From the NCBI GenBank assembly GCA_934692905.1, contig CAKUUM010000038.1:1-25374 (forward strand): a DNA stretch of 25,374 bases, read 5' to 3'. How positions within the stretch are numbered: the first letter of the stretch is position 1; the number at the start of each line of letters is the position of its first letter. A model generated the notes under the pieces. The model searched no databases. It saw only the letters and a list, made by a program, of their open reading frames with translations, and was not told the DNA's origin. Position numbers and translations under genes: made by a program. This DNA is from an uncultured Bacteroidales bacterium. GTDB lineage: Bacteria; Bacteroidota; Bacteroidia; Bacteroidales; Paludibacteraceae. This document shows, one piece after another, positions 15,931-22,718 of the stretch.

Positions 15931-16169
15931 TAATTATTTCGGCAACCCTCTCCAATAAGCCTTAACAGGACGCCATTCTCCTCGGCGATTACGCCTTTTA
16001 TGAGAGCGGACGAATACAGGGTGCTATAGACTGAACTATGATGCCATATATTTTCTGTTCTGCTTTTTAGATACATGGCAGTAAACCATTTGCACACTGC
16101 CATATATAAGTTAAACAATATTCTCACTGATGCATCTAATGAGACATTATCGGAAGTATTATACTTCAT
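15930..16169 (-). CDS. Small hypothetical protein (79 residues)
   Basis: From ATG 16169 (25 bases after the stop of the surface-protein gene at 16194, same strand) to a stop at 15930. The sequence is helix-like: SVRILFNLYMAVCKWFTAMYL, then KSRTENIWHHSSVYS and a glycine/basic tail. The WFTAMYLKSR...HHSSVYS pattern faintly recalls the R-x-x-xMYL...HSTV signature of DnaA-domain-IV-like helix-turn-helix proteins, but it is too short and imperfect to claim. It contains the 8-bp inverted repeat ATGGCAGT/ACTGCCAT (16075-16103). It may be a decayed gene. Confidence 0.3.
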   Translation of the reverse strand: MKYNTSDNVSLDASVRILFNLYMAVCKWFTAMYLKSRTENIWHHSSVYSTLYSSALIKGVIAEENGVLLRLIGEGCRNN

Positions 16170-16193
16170 TAGCCTACACAAAACACAGACAAT

Positions 16194-17705
16194 CTATAAA
16201 TCTTGGACAAGACGGACATAAAGACCATTATAACGTAAAGTCTTGTTTATTTCTACACTTCCCTGAGATATTCTCAAATATTTCGTGTAACCCATACTTT
16301 GAATGGTATTTCCTCCTTCCTGTAAATGTGTAGCAGAAGAACTTGACCAATATTGCATATTTGGCAGAAAAATAGCACCTACAGACTGCAAGATTGCCCA
16401 CTGCTCTACGTTGTAAGTGTTTGTATACCAGTTATATATTGTAGGTGTCCATGAAATAGATGTTAATTTGGAATAATCATCTGGCAAAATTATCAGACCA
16501 TGGATCCCATTCACTGTACCTATTGCTCTTAAAAATTCTGCATTTTTTCGACCATTGAGCAAATAGCCCCATTCGTCACTTGTCAAGGTGCGCCAAACAC
16601 CTACTTTGTTTCCACCATTACTGATAGCATTATATACGCCCCAATCGCGATTTGTATTTGCTATATCGTCACACCATACATTATTATATTCATAAAACCC
16701 AGTACATGAGCAACCATATCCATACGTATTCCATTTCCCATCCATATAAGTGTATTCCCATACACACTCACCTGTAATATGTTGCATCTCACAGTTGAGA
16801 GTTGAGTCTGTTTTTATATATTCTATTGCCCTCGTACTTGTTGCCCATGGTTGATAGTTAATAGCGGCAGGGTCGTGGGCAGTATTGTCAAAACCACTTG
16901 TTCCCCAACCAAACAAATCTATCCAGCCATCATATGTAGCAGACTTATTCGCATTCCCTTCTCCTATATAATCGTATTGGTTCTCGGGAAAACGCCATGT
17001 ATCAGTGCTTGCTCTGTATTGTAAGTTGCCTTTTGAGAATGCCACTTGCCTGTCCTTTGCGACAGAGAATTTACCACTACAAGCACCTTCGTATAGGGTA
17101 TCACTCATGGTTGGTTTGGCAGGTGTTGTAAACACAATCTCATTACCATACGAAGTACCTGCTTCGTTGATAGCATAGGCTCGCAAATAGTATAAAGTCG
17201 CCTCTGCTAACCCTGTTATGGTTATTGTGAAAGTACCTGTACCTCTACTCGCTTTAACGATATTGTCTTCTGTTGTTGGAGCAGAATGTGTAGCATAGCA
17301 GATACCTCGTTCTGTAATGGCTTCGCTACTATCAAAGGACACTTTTCCACCCAATACGATAGAGTTATAAGTAGAATGCGTGACGGCTGTAGTTTGTACC
17401 GTAGCGAGACGATTCTCATCGCAATTGTTAATATAAATCGTGTCCTTGATGGTGTTTGTGATAGTATCACAGATGGTTTGAGTGATAGTATCGTGCACCG
17501 TTACCGTTTGGATAATGGTGTCATGTATCTCTTCGCACTCCTGCAGAATACCATCGGGGAACGACAAGAACGTTACACTATCCACATCGGTGGTGAAGAA
17601 CTGCATGTAGGTATTACCTTCCCATACCTGCATACGACGTTGAGCAGAAAGGCTCAATACAAAGGCGAACATTGTCGCCAAAAGAAATAATCTTTTCATA
17701 TTCAT
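16194..17705 (-). CDS. Secreted surface protein: DTI-repeat stalk, Fn3-like domain, FISUMP-like C-terminal domain
   Basis: 503 residues; signal peptide KRLFLLATMFAFVLSLSAQ (start at ATG 17705, or ATG 17699). Residues ~22-48 (RRMQVWEGNTYMQFFTTDVDSVTF) match an N-terminal module common in Bacteroidales surface proteins. Residues ~58-92 are a low-complexity Asp-Thr-Ile repeat (HDTIIQTVTVHDTITQTICDT), probably an extended stalk. Residues ~98-195 form a fibronectin type III-like domain (GLAEATLYYLRAYAINEAGTSYG). Residues ~205-503 resemble the Fibrobacter succinogenes major-paralogous (FISUMP/DUF1566-like) domain with aromatic motifs such as VAFSKGNLQYRAS, WIDLFGWGTSG, WRTLTSDEWGYLL and the terminal LYVRLVQD. 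No type A or B sorting domain is visible at the C-terminus. The gene is more AT-rich than the flanking housekeeping genes. Role unknown; cell-surface binding is a guess. Confidence 0.72.
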   Translation of the reverse strand: MNMKRLFLLATMFAFVLSLSAQRRMQVWEGNTYMQFFTTDVDSVTFLSFPDGILQECEEIHDTIIQTVTVHDTITQTICDTITNTIKDTIYINNCDENRLATVQTTAVTHSTYNSIVLGGKVSFDSSEAITERGICYATHSAPTTEDNIVKASRGTGTFTITITGLAEATLYYLRAYAINEAGTSYGNEIVFTTPAKPTMSDTLYEGACSGKFSVAKDRQVAFSKGNLQYRASTDTWRFPENQYDYIGEGNANKSATYDGWIDLFGWGTSGFDNTAHDPAAINYQPWATSTRAIEYIKTDSTLNCEMQHITGECVWEYTYMDGKWNTYGYGCSCTGFYEYNNVWCDDIANTNRDWGVYNAISNGGNKVGVWRTLTSDEWGYLLNGRKNAEFLRAIGTVNGIHGLIILPDDYSKLTSISWTPTIYNWYTNTYNVEQWAILQSVGAIFLPNMQYWSSSSATHLQEGGNTIQSMGYTKYLRISQGSVEINKTLRYNGLYVRLVQDL

Positions 17706-17773
17706 TACTTGTTTTTGTTGTTACTTTATGTATTTAAGATTGCTTTGCTTGGGAGACGTGAAGCGTAAGGCGG

Positions 17774-17986
17774 ATGTGCGAAGCACATTGAGCGCCGTAG
17801 CGATACGAAGCCCTGTGGGCTGAGTAGAACTCCTTATCGGCTCGCGTCGTCAGAGTAGCAAATAGGGGTGACGTGCGCCAGCGGCGCATAACGATGCGAG
17901 CCGCGTTGTCTCTCAATGTCCCTCCTTTGAAGGTGAAGGAAATACCGCCTTATTGCGGATTTCCGATTGATGCCCTGCGGGCATCA
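17774..17986. repeat. Cluster of compact 3-base-loop hairpins with two related units
   Basis: Between the two secreted-protein genes lie ATGTGC-GAA-GCACAT (17774-17788), AGCCC-TGT-GGGCT (17809-17821), TGCGCC-AGC-GGCGCA (17874-17888), CCGC/GCGG (17945-17958) and TGATGCCC-TGC-GGGCATCA (17968-17986). On the minus strand the units around 17968 and 17809 share the pattern AAGGAxTTCTA, a few bases, then GCCCxCAGGGC, so they are copies of one repeat. This fills the 312-base gap; I see no gene in it. Confidence 0.7.
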
Positions 17987-18017
17987 TAGAATTCCTTAGT
18001 CAGGGGTGAGGGAGGTC

Positions 18018-18485
18018 TTACTTCTTGATAAACCTTAGCACTTGCGTCCCAATCTGTAGCAGATAGGTGCCGCAGGGCAGGTGACGGACGTCGATTTGGG
18101 TGCCTTGGGCGGTGGCGACAAGTTGCCCTGTGGTGGAGTAGATACGCAGGGTGGTATCGTCGGGAACGCCCTGCACACATAGAACCTCGTGTGTGGGGTT
18201 TGGATAGACAATGACCATACCGGGCTGTGCTTCGTCTGCAGCGGTGGGCACGGGCGGGGTGTTGGAGAAGGTGATTTTGATAATGTTTTCCATGTACTCT
18301 TCTCCCAACAGATAGCCCTCGTGGTCAATCAGTTGGATACGGTCGTCAATGAAGACCCATTTGCCAATGGCGGCAATGTCTTCCATGCGGTCGGCACCAA
18401 AGTAGCGGTGCTCAACGATGAGACGGTCTGCCATGAGTGGTACACTGCACAGCAGACAGACAAAGAGGATAAACCTTTTGTTCAT
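18018..18485 (-). CDS. Short T9SS cargo protein with type A C-terminal sorting domain
   Basis: 155 residues from ATG 18485, chosen because the signal peptide MNKRFILFVCLLCSVPLMADR begins there. Residues ~22-80 are a small domain ending MENIIKITFSNTPP, similar to the N-terminal module of Bacteroidales surface proteins (including the neighbour at 16194). The last ~75 residues are a classic Por_Secre_tail: IVYPNPTHEVLCVQG, LRIYSTTGQLV, HLPCGTYLLQIG and terminal VLRFIKK. Such domains direct export through the type IX system and are then cleaved or anchored at the surface; a PorT-like gene is at 7463. After removal of both signals only ~60 residues would remain, unusually small for a T9SS cargo. 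Its promoter is ~430 bases upstream with a structured leader in between. Confidence 0.82.
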   Translation of the reverse strand: MNKRFILFVCLLCSVPLMADRLIVEHRYFGADRMEDIAAIGKWVFIDDRIQLIDHEGYLLGEEYMENIIKITFSNTPPVPTAADEAQPGMVIVYPNPTHEVLCVQGVPDDTTLRIYSTTGQLVATAQGTQIDVRHLPCGTYLLQIGTQVLRFIKK

Positions 18486-18569
18486 TGTGTTTGATGTTTT
18501 TGTGGGTGGCGGCTCCGACCAACCCATACATAAAAACAAAGCGTGGAACCCTTATCCTTGCTCATTCTC

Positions 18570-18727
18570 AACATCGAGGTTCCGGAAAGACCCATCCTAT
18601 AAGAATAAACAATAACGCCCACGCTGATATGTACGTGTACACCAAGAACGGTGTACAAAATACACACCTATGGGCGTTTACTGCACTCTTGCTTTGGACA
18701 GGATGAAATTTTCCGGATTTCGATGTT
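18570..18727 (-). promoter_or_regulatory. Nested inverted repeat in the long leader of the T9SS cargo gene
   Basis: Outer arms AACATCG (18570-18576) with CGATGTT (18721-18727), then TTCCGGAAA (18580-18588) with TTTCCGGA (18710-18717), ATCCT (18594-18598) with AGGAT (18700-18704), AACGCCCA (18614-18621) with TGGGCGTT (18671-18678), and an apical 8-bp hairpin TGTACACC (18636-18643), loop AAGAAC, GGTGTACA (18650-18657). All lie in register. In addition GGCGTTTA (plus 18673-18680) is complementary to TAAACGCC (18745-18752), which competes for the same bases as the AACGCCCA pairing. Read as minus-strand RNA downstream of the 18913-18943 promoter, this is a ~160-base folded leader element with two alternative conformations. 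A MITE-like insertion is the main alternative. Confidence 0.65.
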
Positions 18728-18912
18728 CCAAAAACAAGCGCTGATAAACGCCGTTTAATAACAATTATACGCAAAGACTCCTTGTGCGAGGCGTTCTTGT
18801 TACGATATGTGACCACATACACATACAGCCGCAGCCCGATAATACGGACTCTGACCATAGTTGCACGCAGCCTTTCCCGCCCCAACTATCCCCAACGTAA
18901 GCCTTTGCGGTG

Positions 18913-18943
18913 CAAAAGTAGTGATAATTTTGCAGATATGCAA
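18913..18943 (-). promoter_or_regulatory. Bacteroidetes-type promoter of the structured leader / T9SS cargo gene
   Basis: Minus strand TTG (18943-18941), 20 bases, TACTTTTG (18920-18913). Transcription would start near 18906 and reach the ATG at 18485 after ~420 bases. Confidence 0.65.
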
Positions 18944-19366
18944 AACTATTTACGATGTACGATTTACAAGAAAGAACAAAACGCGGAAAAAACAAACCTT
19001 ACTCTCCCTCGTGCCCTTGAGGAGTGTAAGGATTGCTTTGGCTTATGTTTCAGATATAGGGCAACGAGACCAACAATAGTGATACATGAACATGTAATTA
19101 TCTATATTAATAAACCATCTTCGTGTATGATAGATGGCGTCTAGCAATTCCCGATAGCGTGAGTTCAATATAAGGAACATTGATTCTTTGCCGCTTATAG
19201 GCTGTTGGCGTGGAACAATGGTGGTATTCTTAAATTATCGGTAGCCTATCCCTTGCTCATCCCTTGCGTATCCATTGCTGATAAGGAGCGTGGAACAATG
19301 GCTTTGGAAGGAGGCTATCACGATGCTGAAGTGGCGGTGCCTGCCCCAAAAAGAACAATAACCAAC
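18944..19366. other. Intergenic region without a supported gene
   Basis: No credible gene on either strand. Visible structure is limited to the direct repeat GCGTGGAACAATGG at 19208-19221 and 19288-19301 (80 bases apart), two copies of ATCCCTTGC between them, and a weak CCATCT/AGATGG inverted repeat near 19111-19137. It may be a decayed element. Confidence 0.6.
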
Positions 19367-19404
19367 GAAAAGAGCCTGACGGATATGACATCGGTCAGGC
19401 TCTT
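19367..19404 (-). terminator. Strong terminator of the amylase-SIMPL operon
   Basis: AAGAGCCTGAC (19370-19380) pairs perfectly with GTCAGGCTCTT (19394-19404), 11 bp with a 13-base loop. On the minus strand the stem runs into TTTTCG. It begins 31 bases after the SIMPL-gene stop. Confidence 0.85.
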
Positions 19405-19434
19405 GGTATGAAATGATTCTTCTATACCCTCACC

Positions 19435-20121
19435 TCAGTTCAGGTAGTAATCCACCGTCGTAACCACCCGCACATGCTTTATCCATGGCTGGTATTGGTC
19501 AGACTCCACGGAGAACTGCCCTTGGTTGGCGCGGCGGATACTCCCCAACCGGCACCGTGCATCGTCGGCGAACTTCTGTGCTACGGCACGGGCATTCTTG
19601 GTGGCTTCCTCTATCATCTGCGGTTTGAGTTCGTTGAGACCATTGTATTGATAATCAATAGCCCAGTCGTTGGAATTGAGAATAATGCCTTTGTTCAGCA
19701 ACTCGCTCAGGCACCCCTGATTGGCGACAACGAGGTCCACCTTGTCGGTCGATATGACCACTGATGCCGTCAGCGTGTAGTGGTTGTCAGGGCGATGGTC
19801 GTAGTAGTTTGCCCAATTGTCGTTCACGGAACTGTTGCCTATCTGTATGTCCTCGGCTGCAAAACCTTTCTGCACCAAGAAATCCACGATAGTGGTCTGC
19901 ACACGTGCCAAGTCGCTGTTTATCGTGGGCAGATTATTGCCGCTGATGGAGAACGACAGCGGCCACACTACGTGGTCAGCCTGCACATCCTTGGTGGACA
20001 GCCCTTTCACGGTGACTGCACGGTCTTTGTTGGCCAACTGATGAATACCCAACTCGATGAAGAGCCCGCAGAGTGCCAAACCTGCGGCAATGATGGATGT
20101 TCCGATAATAGTCTTGTTCAT
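19435..20121 (-). CDS. SIMPL-domain (DUF541) membrane-anchored protein
   Basis: 228 residues. One N-terminal hydrophobic helix (IIGTSIIAAGLALCGLFI, ~5-22) without an obvious cleavage site suggests a membrane anchor with the rest outside the cytoplasm. The remainder matches the SIMPL/DUF541 family: RAVTVKGLSTKDVQADHVVWPLSF (the VxGxxxxxVxADxxxW opening), a repeated beta-alpha unit with VVISTDKVDLV, LLNKGIIL, and the ending EEATKNARAVAQKFADDARCRLGSIRRANQGQFSV with the conserved A-x-x-A-A-x-x-(F)A. Family members form oligomeric rings and have been linked to stress tolerance and immune signalling, but the biochemical role is unknown. It lies 59 bases after the amylase gene, probably co-transcribed; the functional link between them is unclear. 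Confidence 0.85.
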   Translation of the reverse strand: MNKTIIGTSIIAAGLALCGLFIELGIHQLANKDRAVTVKGLSTKDVQADHVVWPLSFSISGNNLPTINSDLARVQTTIVDFLVQKGFAAEDIQIGNSSVNDNWANYYDHRPDNHYTLTASVVISTDKVDLVVANQGCLSELLNKGIILNSNDWAIDYQYNGLNELKPQMIEEATKNARAVAQKFADDARCRLGSIRRANQGQFSVESDQYQPWIKHVRVVTTVDYYLN

Positions 20122-20180
20122 AATCTATAAGATTTAGTTGTTTGTGAATGGTATCTACAAACACTATGCCAAATGGCTGC

Positions 20181-22043
20181 TTATTTCTTGTGTAATTTGA
20201 CAACGAGAGCCGATAAGGGGTCCGCCACTATGTCCCCACGACTGAGGTCTATAGTTGCATTGCCGTTCATTATGTCCGTGCCGACAGGGTTATACTGGTC
20301 CAGTATCTCCGCATAGTGCGCCGTGGGTATCGTGCGCTCTTCCTCACTGGCGTTCACATACACGAACACAGCCCCCTCGTCCGTGTAGCGGAAAAAGGCG
20401 TAGGTGTTGTCCCGTGCCGCAAAGTGCATCAGTTTTCCCGTATGCAGAACGGGCTCATTCTTGCGGAACTGGAACAGGCGGCTTTGATAGTTAAACATGT
20501 CTTTTTGCGCAGAATGTAGCGTATCCGCCATAGGCAACGGCATTCGCAATGTCGAGTGTCCTTTAGACATATCCGACGAGCGCATACCATACTCATCGCC
20601 CGCGAACAACTGAGGTATGCCGCGCATCGTTGCCAGCAGTACCATGCTCAGTTTCACACGGCGCAGGTCGTTGTCTTTTACCACGTCCGCAATACGGTCC
20701 ATATCGTGGTTGCCCGCAAAGATGAGCAACTTGTTCACATCGGCATACAGGTAGTCTGCTGCCAAAGCGTCATACACTTTCATCATTCCCCCGCCCCAGT
20801 AGTTGCCGTCATCGCCCAATGCCTGACGGATAGCCTCATTCAGCGGGAAGTCCATCACCGACGGCAGATGGCTGCGAAATCCGTTGTAGTTCTGCACGCC
20901 GTCCTGCCAGTATGCCACTGCCGATGCGGGACGGGTCCAGCACTCGCCCACGATATTGATGTTCGGGTACTCGTTGCGTATGGCTGCCAGCCATTGTGAG
21001 GCGGGCAGAGGTTCTATATAAGGATAGGTGTCCACGCGCAACCCGTCAAGATGGGCGTATTCAATCCACCAGATAGCCCACTGCGTAAAGTACTTCAGCA
21101 CATCGGGGTTATTCAGATTCATGTCCGCCATCATGTGGTCAAACCAACCGTTGTTGCTGTGTTCTTTGTCGTACGCCGAGGCGTGAATATCGTAGTTTGC
21201 AGAGAATATATTGCTGGTCGTTGTGTATTCTTTCCACTGATTCACCCAATCCGCATAAGGCAGGTCTTCAAACCACCAATGTGCTGTGCCACAATGGTTT
21301 GGCACCATATCCATCAGCACTTTGATGCCTTTTCCGTGTGCTTGCGTCACCATCTCCCTGTATTCCTCGTTGCTTCCGTAACGGGGGTCGATGTGGTAGT
21401 AGTCCGAGCACGCATACCCGTGGTATGAGAATGTGGCCTCGTCATCGCAGAGTAGGGGAGTGGGCCAGATGGCTGTTGCCCCTAATTGGGATATATGGTC
21501 AAGGCTTTGTACGATACCCGCAATATCGCCGCCCCAACGGCCGTGGATATTGCTCTTGTCCGCCGCCTCACGCATGGTCGGCACGGTGTTGTTGGTGCTG
21601 TCTCCGTCCACAAAGCGGTCTGACATAATCAGGTATATCACGTCCGCGCTGTTGAATGATTGGCGGTTCTGACTGCCCTCCTGACGCTCATAAATGGTAT
21701 AATCGTATGTGGCACGCTTATTCCCCTTGCGCAGCGTAAGCCGGTAGGTGCCCGCTTCGCGCACGTCCATATCCACAAACAGGTAGTTAGGGCTCTCCGC
21801 ATTGTGTTGTCCGGTTACGACCAGTCCTTCTGCCACGCCTTTTACGGGGCGGTTATTGTGTATTTGCTGTACACTCACTTGTGCGTCCTGCAGGTCTTCC
21901 CCGTGAAGCATCAGGGTCAACGGGCACTGCATATTTGTCCACCAGCACAAGGGTTCTGCGTGTTCCACACGGGGGGTCGCCGCCGTTGGCAGGCACATAA
22001 GTAGCAGGATTGCCGTTATGGCAGCAATGGGAAATCGTTTCAT
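20181..22043 (-). CDS. SusA-like periplasmic GH13 amylase (neopullulanase/cyclomaltodextrinase type)
   Basis: 620 residues from ATG 22043, where a signal peptide (MKRFPIAAITAILLLMCLPTAA) begins; upstream extension would run into rnpB. Residues ~22-115 are the cyclomaltodextrinase N-terminal beta domain (HAEPLCWWTNMQCPLTLMLHG), ~130-530 the GH13 barrel, and the tail a C-terminal beta domain. Conserved regions: DMVPNH (245-250), GLRVDTY with nucleophile D338, VGECW with acid/base E367, and AGNHDMD with D447. Domain order and length match Bacteroides SusA, which cleaves alpha-1,4 links in imported maltooligosaccharides or pullulan in the periplasm. No SusC/SusD/SusR genes are adjacent, so it is not in a classic starch locus. 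A poor -7-like TATTTTTG lies at the rnpB end; the true promoter is unclear. Confidence 0.9.
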   Translation of the reverse strand: MKRFPIAAITAILLLMCLPTAATPRVEHAEPLCWWTNMQCPLTLMLHGEDLQDAQVSVQQIHNNRPVKGVAEGLVVTGQHNAESPNYLFVDMDVREAGTYRLTLRKGNKRATYDYTIYERQEGSQNRQSFNSADVIYLIMSDRFVDGDSTNNTVPTMREAADKSNIHGRWGGDIAGIVQSLDHISQLGATAIWPTPLLCDDEATFSYHGYACSDYYHIDPRYGSNEEYREMVTQAHGKGIKVLMDMVPNHCGTAHWWFEDLPYADWVNQWKEYTTTSNIFSANYDIHASAYDKEHSNNGWFDHMMADMNLNNPDVLKYFTQWAIWWIEYAHLDGLRVDTYPYIEPLPASQWLAAIRNEYPNINIVGECWTRPASAVAYWQDGVQNYNGFRSHLPSVMDFPLNEAIRQALGDDGNYWGGGMMKVYDALAADYLYADVNKLLIFAGNHDMDRIADVVKDNDLRRVKLSMVLLATMRGIPQLFAGDEYGMRSSDMSKGHSTLRMPLPMADTLHSAQKDMFNYQSRLFQFRKNEPVLHTGKLMHFAARDNTYAFFRYTDEGAVFVYVNASEEERTIPTAHYAEILDQYNPVGTDIMNGNATIDLSRGDIVADPLSALVVKLHKK

Positions 22044-22094
22044 TGGTGTATATGGTTGGTTTGTACAATCAGTATTGTGTGTGGTTACAAACAA

Positions 22095-22482
22095 AAATAG
22101 CGGGTCTGTAAGCCGGGTTCTGTGCCGCAATTTCTTGCGGTGTCTGTCATTAATCTTGAGCAGGGTATTACTACCTGCTTCTCACGCTTCCTACCCTCCA
22201 ACTCGCGCGAGCAGCGCTCAAACGTTGGTATACTTGGAATTGCAGCGCATGGTGTAGTCGTTTCACCCCGCCGTACTCTTCTTGTGCGACTCCAATACGC
22301 CTGAGCGGATTTCTTGTCGCAAGCCATTTCCGACGAACTCGTCTCTGTACCAGTGACCAAGTATTGCTACCTGACGGCCGTTAACCGCTATGCTGCTCTG
22401 TGCTGCCCGGACTTTCCTCAACGCAGGGGATTAAAGGATTGCCTTTTCTTCCCGTACCTCGCGACAAACCGACCCGCTATTT
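22095..22482 (-). ncRNA. rnpB: RNase P RNA (class A)
   Basis: Read leftward: P1 arms AAATAGCGGGTC (22482-22471) and GACCCGCTATTT (22106-22095) are fully complementary; the universal GAGGAAAGTCCGGGC follows about 60 bases in, and the 3' end carries CAGAACCCGGCTTACAGACC. About 388 nt, normal for a bacterial type A molecule. It is the catalytic RNA that trims 5' leaders from pre-tRNAs. The P1 3' arm runs into TTTTTG and can serve as its own terminator. It lies directly downstream of a tRNA gene on the same strand, so the two may share a transcript in which the tRNA itself is a substrate. Confidence 0.95.
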
Positions 22483-22492
22483 AGAACACTTA

Positions 22493-22523
22493 TAGCCCCG
22501 CAGGTTTTCACCGTATGGGGCTA
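22493..22523 (-). other. Hairpin between tRNA-Gly and rnpB
   Basis: TAGCCCC (22493-22499) and GGGGCTA (22517-22523) form a 7-bp stem; inside it GGT and ACC can pair. No T-run follows on the minus strand (TAAGTGTTCT), so it fits a spacer or processing structure better than an efficient terminator. Confidence 0.5.
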
Positions 22524-22528
22524 TGATG

Positions 22529-22599
22529 AGCGGCATAAGGGAGTCGAACCCTCCTCCTCAGCTTGGGAAGCTGATGCACTACCGATGTGCTAATGCCGC
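22529..22599 (-). tRNA. tRNA-Gly (anticodon CCC)
   Basis: Acceptor GCGGCAT (22599-22593) pairs with ATGCCGC (22536-22530), discriminator T. D stem GCAC/GTGC, anticodon stem TCAGC/GCTGA with loop TTCCCAA (anticodon CCC, reads GGG), T stem GAGGG/CCCTT with loop TTCGACT. CCA is not encoded. 71 bases. Confidence 0.95.
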
Positions 22600-22613
22600 A
22601 ACTAAATCCGCTG

Positions 22614-22644
22614 CAAAGGTACTACATTTTTCCAATATATGCAA
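22614..22644 (-). promoter_or_regulatory. Bacteroidetes-type promoter of tRNA-Gly/rnpB
   Basis: Minus strand TTG (22644-22642), 20 bases, TACCTTTG (22621-22614), only 15 bases before the tRNA 5' end. Confidence 0.8.
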
Positions 22645-22677
22645 TACCCCTCACAATTTTTGTGCACAATACTCAAA

Positions 22678-22705
22678 ATACGTATGGGAACGGCGCGTCC
22701 CGCAT
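22678..22705 (-). terminator. Probable terminator of nrnA
   Basis: GGGA (22686-22689)/TCCC (22698-22701), extended with ATG/CAT outside a bulge, forms a GC-rich hairpin; on the minus strand ACGTATTTTGAG follows. It is 14 bases after the nrnA stop. Confidence 0.45.
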
Positions 22706-22718
22706 CGTCACAACCAAC

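Noticed and set aside
15930..16169. DnaA-domain-like helix-turn-helix assignment for the 79-residue frame
   Set aside because: Only a partial match to the HSTV-type signature and the rest is missing, so no function is assigned.
18568..18885. Minus-strand frame (105 codons) through the leader of the T9SS cargo gene
   Set aside because: It starts with TTG, spans the nested inverted repeat, and its sequence is dictated by the palindromic arms; a structured leader explains the region better.
19205..19411. Plus-strand 68-codon frame
   Set aside because: It starts with GTG and reads through the whole stem of the 19367-19404 terminator; no family resemblance.
20181..22043. Starch-utilisation (Sus) locus
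   Set aside because: Only a SusA-like enzyme is present; no SusC/SusD pair, SusR or other glycoside hydrolase is adjacent.
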